Of a DNA stretch of 64,000 nt, positions 22,556 to 32,795 are shown one piece after another. The stretch is taken from the NCBI GenBank assembly GCA_958510875.1, contig OY294069.1:181457112-181521111 (forward strand). Reading direction: 5' to 3'. The translations under genes were made by a program, and so were the position numbers. The DNA comes from Endomychus coccineus (taxonomy: Eukaryota; Arthropoda; Insecta; Coleoptera; Endomychidae). Below the pieces are notes generated by a model, which saw only the letters and a list, made by a program, of their open reading frames with translations, was not told the origin of the DNA and searched no databases. Each line of letters starts with the position of its first letter. The first letter of the stretch is position 1.

Positions 22556-25500
22556 CTATTTTGGTTGCAACAGATGCAACCCTTTCAAACCCAAAGAGTA
22601 GGGTTTTTTGTTATCGGTATTCAGATAGAAGTTTCCTCTCGCCGTGGTTGGTGTTGGATCTCCCATTTTGATGGGTCCATCGTTCCTCGAACACGCAGAA
22701 TTCATGAATTCGTCGTAAGAGTTACAGGATTCTGCATAGAATGGCTGATATGGATTCTGAAGGCTTTCGATGAAATATTCCCAACTTCTACTGTGAGAGC
22801 ACGTCTCGGTAAACAGCTGTGGAAAAAAAATTCAGTAAGTTGAATGTTCATATTAAAAATGGTTACGTTTTCGTTTCGCCTGGTTTGCAGAAGAATGCCA
22901 TGCCTATTTCCTTTCATGTTCTCAAAATTTTTTTATATTGGGACTACACGAAAGGAAAATCTATAATGTTGTTGATCATCGGGAGAGCCAGAGATGGAAT
23001 GGTGGGAGAGGAGATAGGCATAATGTAATTTTTTTTTAATGTTAGGAGGTTATAGCAAATATGGAAAATGAAGTCTGGTAAAAAGAACTCAACAGGTCTC
23101 GAGCTTGACAATAAAGCGGTGAACAGCTTGAGCTCTACCAGTCCTTTCGTGCTCATCAGCGGAACAAATGGAACATATGCTTACTACGTAGATGACCTTA
23201 GAAAATCTTGGTTTCTCCAACCGTATGTCAATACTACTATAATATTTATACCACGATAGAGCGATTGTCATACACGTTCCGCTGATTATCCCGAGAGGGC
23301 GAACTGTTTGTGATGCTACAGGTTTATCTAGAAAAGCCTCATCATTTCGATGATGTGGAAGTAGCTGGGAATAACTCATAACAAGTTGCAATCCAGAACA
23401 ATAGCTATCTGAACATGTGAAGATTCGCTGTTTAAAAATTGTCATTATAATTTTTATGCATCCGTGGCAAGTGTGCCAGTTTGCAAAAGCTGTTCGCCCA
23501 CCTCGCAAACCTGGAGAACAGTCTTGAGTGGAAACCGATCCCGTCTACATCTGGGACGCGGTGAACACTAGGCCAATTATCACGAATATGGTGTTAACCT
23601 CTTCAGTAATCGTTCACTTGGGGGAGCTTGGTGAACACTCTAGAGTAGGAACCGACCTTCGGTTGCTGAGTGAACACTAGTAATGGTAACGCGTGACACG
23701 GGGTGCAAAGGGCTTCGGCCTAAACTTTAAGGGGTCACAATGGTCCTCCTAACATGCGAATAATCGCTGTTCAAAAATTATGAATGTTGCAAAAGCATGT
23801 TATTGCTTATAGGAACTTTCCACATTTTCAAAAGACCTTCACGATATACAGGGTATTCCACGAGAGCCGTTCGTTAAAAGTTTTCGGGGTTAGAGAAGAT
23901 TTAGAATTCTGAAATTTTGGGTTCCAGGGTTATCCAAGATTTTCTTTCTTTTCAAAATATTTTCAAGATCATACTACTTTCGGTTACACCGGAAGTCGCC
24001 ATTAACTTCCTTATTTTAAATAAAACACCCGGTATATTATTTCATTTTTAGATTCCTGAGAAAATTTCATAGTGGATTCCATCAGGTTTCCCTATACCTA
24101 TTTTCAAATTTTTCTTAGATATCTTGTTTTTTTTTTAATTTTGACAGATGTAGCGCTGTTTTGAGCATTGCGCCCTTTAACCAATTTCGATTGGTGGAAA
24201 GCGCTTCTGGGGTAGACGGAAGCACTGGAATGATTCTTCCGAATGCCATATTGACAACTGATTTATCGCATACAGGGTATCCAAAATTTAATGACAATTA
24301 CATCATTTTAAAAGTTGGAAAAGTTCGTTTTTTCAAATGGGACACCCTGTATTTTATTAGATGGTCGGAAGCAGAATTTGATTCTGCATCGATATGCTAT
24401 AACATTTCCTATACCTATTTCCAGTGGTTTTCTTGTTAATCCATATTTTTATCAAAAGGTGATCAAACTTCAAAAGTTCTACCAAAATCTAAATGCGGCA
24501 AGATATCTGGAGATACTGAGAGGGTTTGTTAGTGATTTTCTAAATTCCCTACCTCTACGTGATAGAGCAAACAGTTGGTATCAGCTTGATGGTGCTCCAG
24601 CACATTCCACTATAGCTGTACACCGGCAATTGTCACTGATGTTCGAGGATCGGTGGATTGGCCCGCGAGGACCTTGGAACTGGCCACCCAGATCACTCGA
24701 TTTGACCCCCTTGGATTTTTACCTCTGGGGTCGCATAAAAGAACTAGTGTACTCTAGGCCGGTACAAACTAGAGAGGAATTGTTGAACCGTGTTCACCAT
24801 GCGCTTACTAATATAAGTCCAGACGAACTTCGGAGGTCTGCTTCGCGAGGAGTATATGATAGAGTTATTCAACCAAAATGGAGGTCATATAGAACAATTA
24901 TTGTAATTTTACATTCTCTTATTATTTTATGTCATTATGTTCCAATTTTTTGTTTTTATTTTATATTTCGTTCTAAATGTTATGTACTAATGTCATGTTC
25001 TAATTAAAGTAAATTTTTTACCGTTTCTTTGATGTTTATTTGGCTTCGAAAGGCAAGCGATGTTTCGGTTTCTGCCAAAAAACCACATTAAAATAAAAAA
25101 ATATGGATTAACAAGAAAACCACTGGAAATAGGTATAGGAAATGTTATAGCAAATCGATGCAGAATCAAATACTGCATCCGAATATCCAATAAAATACAG
25201 GGTGTCCCATTTGAAAAAACGAACTTTTTCAACTTTTAAAATGATGTAATTGGTCATTAAATTTTGGATACCCTGTATGCGATAAATCAGTTGTCAATAT
25301 GGCATTCGAAAGAATCATTCCTGTGCTTCCGTCTACCCCAGAAACGCTTTCCACCAATCGAAATTGGTTAAAGGGCGCAATGCTCAAAACAGCGCTACAT
25401 CTGTCAAAATTTTCAAAAAAATCAAGATATCTAAGAAAAATTTGAAAATAGGTATAGGGAAACCTGATGGAATCCACTATGAAATTTTCTCAGGAATCTA

Positions 25501-28500
25501 AAAATGAAATAATATACCAGGTGCTCCATTTAAAATAAGAAAGTTGATGGCGACTTCCGGTGTAAACAGAAGTAGTATGATCTTGAAAATATTTTGAAAA
25601 GAAAGAAAATGTTGGATAACCCTGGAAGTCAAAATTTCAGAATTCTAATTTTTTTCTAACCATGAAAACTTCTAACGAACGGCTCTCGTGGAATACCCTG
25701 TATTGTCAGGTGAAACTTATCAAAAATTACCGGGATCAAGTCACAACCGGGTTGTGGTGGTCCGCCAGTGTTGGGAAAAAAATCGGCATGTCCAAGAGAC
25801 CCTTCTAGACCAAGATAGCCGGCACATGTATGGATTATGTCGACGAAATCTGCGCTCTGTCTCGAAATCTTCTCGTGGTTAGGAGAATCGAAACCCGGTC
25901 TGGCTGGATCTAAACCTGCAATCGAAATATTTAGCTGTGACTTAAAGAGAGTATTTCAATTTTTTTTTTATATAAAATACACTTGTAATAAATTTTCACA
26001 AACTTCGTTTTTATTAAACAAAACGTGACATGTTTCCCCACACTGTGGCTTTATCAAACAATAGTTTTACAAACTATAGTTTGTTCTTTGAATATTGAAA
26101 TTAAGATCAAGATGCAGGAGATGAGTGACGTACGTGTACAGTACGATAAGAATTACTTACAAATGAATTTAATAATGGTGAATTTGTAAAGTCTTTTTGT
26201 TCATTCAGAAAGTTTCCTGTATTTTTGAACTTATTAATTTCAATTTTCTCCAAGTTGTTTACTACTTTACTTTTAACTGACTTATGGAAAATCTCAAAAT
26301 CATCGTTGAAATGATGATCAGTTTCTTGTATATGGTTTACAATTTTTGAATCTCCTTTGTTCAAATTAAAATGTTCTTTAATTCTAGTTTTGAAACATCT
26401 TCTTGTCTGGCCTATATAGAATGTATCACACACTCTTATATACTCCTGATTCTTGGTCTTTTTTATCATCATCTTTGTTGTTTTTAATATATTTGCCTAC
26501 CGTATTATTTGTTCTAAAAGATGTGGTAACATTGATTTTGAGTAAATTGCATACATCATCAGAAAGCTTACCCACATACATTATTGATCTATAATTATCA
26601 GTCTTAACTATACTAGGGTAAACTAACTTCATTGCTTCATTATAGTCTTTTTTCTTAAGTAAATCAATCTCAATTTTTCCGTTATAGCCGTTATTAGTTG
26701 CAATCTGTTTTATAATTTTGAAAATTCCTTATGATAATTCAATTCTGACATGGGGATAGTAACAAGTCTATGTTTTGTGAAGCTTGTGAAAATTTATCAC
26801 AAGTATATTTTTCATTGAAACTGTAGATATGTAATCAAGGGTAGTCTTTCATATATTCCTATGTCAAAGCCCCACGTTACATCCATTCTAAAATTGGAGG
26901 TACAAATGGTTTTTATTTATATCGTCCGCTCTGAAAAAGTGTAACGTATAAAATTTTGTAGACAACTTGTACTAATGTGAAGACAATTTGTGACAACTTC
27001 AATATCTGATTGCAACTGGGTATACAAGTCAGTCAAAATGTCCTCTATTCAGGAAAACACAAACTGTTCTATTCGAAAAATCAAAGTTTCTCATAAAAAA
27101 TAAAATTTCGTTGCCGTCTATTGCCAAGTATTCATACAAGAATGTGAAAAACAAATGAACATGGCCTACTTACAGGGGAGTTTCAGATTATTGTAATAAG
27201 GGTTTTAGCACAAGTTATTTCCAATATTAAAAACAAAATCATTTGTAGAAAATTAAATTTTCATGTAAAATTGAAATATCTGAAAGCAATAATATCTAGC
27301 TTGTAGCTTGAGAAAAGTAAAGGACTCCCTAAAATAAATATAAGACAGCTTACTAGCAAGATAATCAATAATTTCTTGTTCTTAAAGAAATCATAAACCT
27401 GTCAAGATAAATAACCAATATAGAACGAAAACGAATGCAAGCTATATGATGAATTTTGATGTTAACCATCTGGAGATGCTTAGGTAGCGGGCTCTCTTTT
27501 TTCCAGGCCCACTTTTCATCTCAGTATGGAATTAATCAAAATGAATCACACGTAAATCGGGATGTAACGTAGTATCTGATCATCAAAATTATGATTAAAT
27601 ATAGTCTTAATTATAATTTGAAATAATATGTACATTCAAATCAGTTAGTAATATTTAGAAAAAGACAGATAGGTTTAGAAATCCGCACCGAAAACATTGT
27701 GAACTAGAGACCTCAACGGAGGAATCTTACTGCTTATTGGTTAAACGATTCAGGGATCCTTTTCCGAATTGTAGATTCGTTTTTGAGAAAAAGGACGCAT
27801 TACAAATACCAGGGGCCATGCCTAAAACGTTCAGTTATATTTTCTAGCTTGAATTAGTCTCTTGAGAAATCACGTGATACTTAGTCAATTTCAAATAATT
27901 TAACTCAATAGTTTCTCCATAGTGTTTTTGGTAAGGAGGGTGGATTTTGCTAAATCAGAGTTGTTTTAGGTTTTCAATCAAAGTTTGTTGTTCTCAGTTT
28001 CTATTCAAGTTCAAGCTCAATAATACATTGAAATCAGTTTATTTAGTTGCGATCCCCTAGGTTCATCCTGGTTGGGTATCAATTTAATAATCTTATTTCT
28101 CTTTCAGTTAATTTAGTTTGTTTTATTTGAGTTTAGAATTTGATCTTGTTTTTGTCATTCTTGTTACTAATAAAGTTAATTATAATATTCATTTTTATTA
28201 TCTTCATTTATCATAGACATTCTTTTATTATTATTATCATTTAATTGCTATTTTTATTATTAAATTCTATTGTTATTATCGACTACGAGTTTACCTGATT
28301 AATGTTAGCGTTTACCTTCCCCTCACCACACAGTGTGTTAAAATCTTAAGTGTCTTGTGAAATAAAAGGGTCAGAGTCAATGAAATTTTTCACGTTTGTT
28401 TTGGCTAATCAATGATTGGGATCAAACTCCAACGTATCATGGTTCTTCAAAACAATTGGTTACATTATCAATAAATATAAAGATTGAGGATTGGGAATAA

Positions 28501-30221
28501 TATAAATTCCTTAAATAAAGTTGTATAGAGTTTCATAAAGAGAAAGCCATGCTGTATTATTTACACCTGGGTCAAGAAGAAATTAATTATGAAATTACCA
28601 GTAACTCTAGCAACTTTAGGGCCTTGAATCATTCGAGCTCCAATTCCTACCACGTGAGCACCGAGACTGTGGCCGACTAAATGTATATCACTAGCGGCCA
28701 CATCTGCTTCCGTTAATAGATCGTTCAGGAATTCAGTAACGAATTGAGCCATCCGCGGTACTTCCATCATGGGTGATGGATAATAAAAATTGTGAGCTAT
28801 CGGTCTCCAATCGATAATGAAGACGTTAGCGTCGTAGCTTCTGAGAAAACCATCTTTGATTCCTACGCACGTTTCCGAAGTGCCGCTAGACATCCATCCG
28901 TGGGTTACGATCTTCGTCGGTTTGGTTTTATCGAAAGTCGTCTGTTCCAAACTGGCCACATTAGATACTTTTTCGCCTCTGGTATCCTCTCTGCAAGCAA
29001 CAATAACGTCAGGAAAACATAGTAATGAATTTATGAAATTGCGGTTTTTTCCGAATATCTCCCAAAGTATTCCGTCATATCTCAATACGGCATTTTGTTA
29101 AGCATCAAATTGTGCAAGTTTAGCATAATTCAACCGACCCTGCATCTATTATCTCTTACATCGGAGCAAGCCGGGAGCAAATTCAAGTCAAACACTTTGT
29201 TCAATGAACCATAGCCTACTAAAGTGACTAGACCTAGACCGTGACCAAGAATTCGTCAAGGGATCGACTTTATAATTACATTAATGAATAATTTGGTGAA
29301 GTTTCAATTACCGTATAACCAACGGGTATTCTTTTTGAATAGTTGGAATTTGGCAAGGTTAAGCCTCCAGATTGTCTAATATAATAGGTCAAGGTGAAAA
29401 GACCCTTAAAAATAAAACAAGAAATGATTTATTTGGTCAAAACTTATTTTATCACTTCCACAAGGTTTGGTAATTTATTGGACTCCACGATTTTTCCATC
29501 CTTAGCAATTGAAACACACTGTGAACGATTTGAGAGGTATGATTTAAACCAAGCTGCCGCATTTCCTCTAACACCATGCTAATACTATACTAATACTATA
29601 CTGAGTAGTAGTATTTAAGTCCTAATACAATCAGTATGTATGTTTTGATAATGAACTGTAAAATTCAAAGTCGCAATCAACGTTCTTTTAAATAAAGTGA
29701 TATTTATCAAAGTAAATTTTCATGTTTTACCTATTTCATTTCCAAAACCTATATCAGATGTGACAATGGATTTTTCCAAGGAAAATGCTGTCCAATTACC
29801 TTGTAAATAGGGTGAACGTCATGGCATCATTCATATCATAAGTTTGCGTGAATAGTTGAGGATCTGAATGTTCGAAATGTCCAATCACAGTATTGTTATA
29901 TTCGTCGCTCAGATAAATCCATTGGTCTCCAAACCCAGGATGACCTTGGGCAGCTTGTTGTCTGCTGTATGGAGTCACATCTTTTGAACCAACTATTCCT
30001 TCAAGAAGAGATATATTTTATAATTGATATGACGTTAAAATTAATATTTCTCAATATGAATTGGTCGATTGGTAATCTACTAAGAACTGCCCATTAATGC
30101 CTAAATAGCAACTTTTCTACAGTTCATTCATTTGAAAATCCAAAGCATTTTTTCCCACCTATAACTCACCCGACAAAATCGTCAACACGAAGACCACTAA
30201 AAAAACGATTCCTTTCGTCAT
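22556..30221 (-). CDS. Lipase L4: secreted pancreatic-lipase/PLA1-family protein, 362 aa
   Basis: Exons are 30221-30170, 29998-29800, 28990-28599, 25915-25731 and 22816-22556, phases 1, 2, 1, 0, total 1089 nt. The signal peptide is MTKGIVFLVVFVLTILSG. Triad: Ser192 (LVGHSLGAH), Asp217 (GLDPARP), His284 (CSHSRSW). The lid is Cys272-Cys282 with 9 residues between. The protein ends with a Y-S-L-G-L-K-G-L-H strand shared by L2 and L5. Intron 3 contains a Penelope-like remnant. Intron 4 contains a complete 1.85-kb Tc1/mariner-like element whose end is only 30 bp from the exon 4 donor. A poly(A) signal (AATAAA) is at 22521-22526. A possible TATA-like stretch lies near 30309-30320. Confidence 0.93.
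23040..23200 (-). pseudogene. LINE RT-thumb fragment
   Basis: On the minus strand the stretch LFTALLSSSRPVEFFLPDF resembles the sequence at 43920-44100, part of a decayed LINE. Short and frame-broken. It lies in L4 intron 4. Confidence 0.4.
23600..23760. repeat. Dispersed repeat, inverted relative to 49370-49600
   Basis: Shares 'gcaaagggcttcggccta', 'gtgaacacta' and 'gagtgaacact' with 49370-49600 in the opposite orientation. Class unknown. Confidence 0.5.
23849..25700 (+). mobile_element. Tc1/mariner-like element with ~600-bp terminal inverted repeats, copy 2
   Basis: Same termini (CAGGGTATTCCACGAGAGCC) and TA duplications (23847-23848, 25701-25702) as copy 1, with very high identity along the whole length. 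The inverted repeats run to about 24455 and from about 25085. The central transposase part is in better shape here. It lies in L4 intron 4 without disturbing either splice site. Confidence 0.92.
24315..25007 (+). pseudogene. Partial DDE transposase of copy 2
   Basis: An open frame of 230 codons runs from inside the left inverted repeat through the unique centre. It contains YQLDGAPAHST (second Asp), WPPRSLDLTPLDFYLWGRIK (third acid) and a C-terminal ELLNRVHHALTNISPDELRR block. The N-terminal helix-turn-helix and first catalytic Asp are missing; that position is occupied by inverted-repeat sequence. It would need a transposase supplied elsewhere. Confidence 0.82.
26020..26066 (-). ncRNA. Hammerhead-like relic at the 3' end of a Penelope-like element
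   Basis: Read on the minus strand: TTGATAA (26057-26051), a GCCAC/GTGG-type stem, GAAACATGTC and then ACG. This matches the order core 1, stem II, GAAAC, short stem III and cleavage-site C of a minimal hammerhead. Both core segments have changes (C3 to U and GA to AA), so it should be inactive. It follows the GIY-YIG coding remnant, where such ribozymes sit in Penelope-like elements. Confidence 0.4.
26107..26740 (-). pseudogene. Penelope-like element remnant: RT-linker and GIY-YIG endonuclease
   Basis: The upstream frame has YVGKLSDDVCNLLKINVTTS and FRTNNTVGKYIKNNK. The next has FYIGQTRRCFKTRIKEHFNL, a GIY-YIG nuclease core with the catalytic Arg region, then HIQETDHHFN. This linker-plus-GIY-YIG order is specific to Penelope-like retroelements. 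A frameshift separates the two pieces and the RT proper is missing. It lies in L4 intron 3. Confidence 0.85.
26750..28555. other. Intron 3 of L4, nothing further recognised
   Basis: AT-rich intron DNA with TTATTATT-rich tracts near 28180-28270. No gene or clear element. Confidence 0.5.
29000..29795. other. Intron 2 of L4, nothing recognised
   Basis: No coding or repeat signal beyond a short 'aatactatact' duplication near 29580. Confidence 0.5.
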
Positions 30222-30789
30222 TTTCGCACAATGTTGCCTTGTGGAAACGCCTGTAACTTCAGGCAAAAAAACTAGAACGAAATAAACTAAAACAATGCAG
30301 ATTGAGTAATATATCCTTTTTTTATCCATTTCCTTTAAGTCGATGCATTGTGGTTCTTCGATAAAGATTTCCTTTTTTGTTAAACGTTCGGAAGTATTCT
30401 ATTTTTGCGGGCGAAACATTCACTTCCTTGATTGGTAATCAGCTCAAAAAATGTCAGCGATTCGAGGAAGCTCTAAACGTTTTTCACCGGTGAAGGAAAT
30501 TCCACAAAGTATGATGCCAAATTGAATGACACTCTAATCAAATGGGCTTCCGTCCAAACCCATCAAGATACAACGACAAATAATTCGAACCAAGACCATT
30601 CGGGACATACCAAATTGAGAAACACAATGGAAAATCACATAATTTCAGAGGTTTGCTAGAGGCTCCAAATTCTTGTCTATTTGATTGTATGCCATCCACT
30701 TTTGGATTCTACGTTTTTAATAATCAAACCGTATTCCAATAATAATTGTTTCCCTTATTGTATTAATTTCTTCGGACAAAAGTACTATT

Positions 30790-31340
30790 TATACCTCTGT
30801 GCAAAGAGCTTTTTCACTTCCTCGTTCTCCTCAAAACCTGAATGAAGAATTGAATTTAATCAAGGCTATAGCCATTAACAATTGTTTTCAACCCTAAATT
30901 ATATCCAAATTAATCGATAGAAGAAAGCAGAAATTAACTCACTCAAGTATCTATCATTTTACAAAAATTTCTTCATTAAAATACGTTTACTTCACATATT
31001 TTGGTACCGTAAGTGAAAGAATTGCAGATATTTTATTGAAACATAATCTAAGAGTTAGCTTCAAACCTCAAAATAAATTTTCCAATCTTTGTTCACTGCT
31101 AAACATAGAACAAATAAGCTTAATAAACCTGGAGTATATAAATTAACCTGTTTAGAGTGTGATAACTTTTACATCGGTAGATCTAGTCTAGAAATTAGTT
31201 ATAATTAGACTTAGTAATACAAATCCATCTTTCTCTAACCATATTTTAGAAACAGTGCACACTTAACAGTTAAAATTTCACATAATTTCACGTAGTGGTT
31301 TCAAATTAAACACACTGTGATCAATAGAAATTTTCAAAGG
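30790..31340 (+). pseudogene. Penelope-like element remnant, plus strand
   Basis: Decayed frames contain YFGTVSERIADILLKHNLRV and SFKPQNKFSNL. This is the linker between RT and GIY-YIG, followed by a broken endonuclease region ('...DNFYIGRS'-like) and a tail near HILETVHT. Stops are frequent. It is tail-to-tail with the minus-strand remnant at 31930-32660. Confidence 0.65.
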
Positions 31341-31603
31341 TATTAAAAATAATGACAAAAAAAAGATGTGTACTACAGCATTCTGTTTGATGTCTTGATA
31401 ACGTAAAATTTCTCATAATCCTCTTGTGCCTTCCTAATATACCTCCGCATCAATATTTTCTTAACACAGTAATAACTCTACCCCTTCATCCAATTTGAAT
31501 TGTACTATTCTAGCAAAGTATTTCCCCAATAGGAACCCCAGTTGTTATATGTCTTATATTGTATCATAAATAGCCAAGATTATTAATATTTTCATACACT
31601 AGT

Positions 31604-31647
31604 ATCGTTTGAAGATGACAAGCTGGTGTCGAAACGATAGTCACGAT
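31604..31647 (+). ncRNA. Hammerhead ribozyme motif 3' of a Penelope-like remnant
   Basis: Stem I is ATCGT (31604-31608) pairing with ACGAT (31643-31647), perfect. Core 1 is TTGAAGA (C3 changed to U). An extra U follows, then stem II GACA/TGTC around a 6-nt loop. GAAAC then opens a 2-bp stem III (AC/GU around GATA), with C642 as the cleavage-site nucleotide. Architecture, including the extra U before stem II, equals that of the 62406-62447 motif. The C3 change should reduce or abolish cleavage. Confidence 0.6.
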
Positions 31648-31929
31648 TTGTTCCTATAATTATGTGATAAAAAACAAAGTAAAATGTTTCATTTTATCAT
31701 ATCAATATAATAAATTATCACAAAGTAATGCCTTTCACCATTGAACTTATTAATGTGGTTTTAACTGGTTTTAAGTATAGACAGCAATTTAAAGATTTAA
31801 TTTTCATGCAGATAAAATTATACGTTTATCTAAATTACAAATTGATGGTGGTGACTTAATTCTTTAGTAGTCTGTGATTTAACCACCTTTACTCTAAAAG
31901 AGTTTTACCTCTTGTTATCGAAGGGCTAT

Positions 31930-32660
31930 TAATAAACGCTTGTGATAAGGCTAAACCTGGTAAGGGTTTGGTATTGAAGTAATCTACTTTTAGGCCAAGA
32001 TAATATAGCTATTTTAGCTAAGCTTGCAGAAACTCGAAGCACTGTTTCTGGTCCGATAAATTTGGAGGCAACACCCTCCCAGATCAGAGAGGATGGAATT
32101 CAATATAACTAATAACATGAAAGATGTTATGATGTAGTCAACGTATCTATACCAAAATATGAACCTCTCTATAAAAGAGTGTTTATAAATTTCAGTTTCC
32201 ACATTACCCATGAATATTTCTGCCAACAAGAGTTAAACCATTTTTAAACAATATATTATTATCAAATTGAAAATAATTCTGCTTAAAATAAATAGCAAGT
32301 GAATTGGTTAAGTATCTCTTGTATCTGAGGGGATATACTATGGAAAATTTTTGTACATCGGATGAAACTAATTTAGGATTATCAGGATTTACATTTTGGA
32401 TTTATGTATTAAATCTGATACTATATTTCGGAGAACATTTCGTGACTGTTAAAATGGTTTTTATAAGTTTCTCAGATATCTCAACTGATGGGACTGTTAT
32501 CACACCCCGGCTGGGATTATTTTCCTCATGAATTTCAATAAAAGAATATAATTCAGGAGATTTTGGATTCATGAGAGTTAAACTGTATTTTTCTTTCTGA
32601 CTAAAAGAGACTCTTTGTTCTTGTAATTTTGGCAATACCTCTACCGACATGTCTTATGAA
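31930..32660 (-). pseudogene. Penelope-like element remnant: reverse transcriptase
   Basis: On the minus strand, ELYSFIEIHEENNPSRGVIT and SEKLIKTILTVTKCSPKYSI match the early RT region of Penelope-like elements. LAEIFMGNVETEIYK and FIFWYRYVDYIITSF correspond to later RT blocks, including a damaged YVDD (YVDY). Frames are broken. It lies just downstream of L5. Confidence 0.75.
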
Positions 32661-32795
32661 AACTTCAAAAACGTACACCAGAAAATAGGATTGTTTCGTG
32701 GAAGGACTTTAAAAAAACAATAAACTCGCAATCACATCGATTTAATTTAGAATTTATAATATTACATCGTGAAAATCAAACTTATGTACGATTAT

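Noticed and set aside
24315..25007. 230-codon frame as a host gene
   Set aside because: It lies inside a TA-flanked element present twice and encodes half a DDE transposase starting in the inverted repeat.
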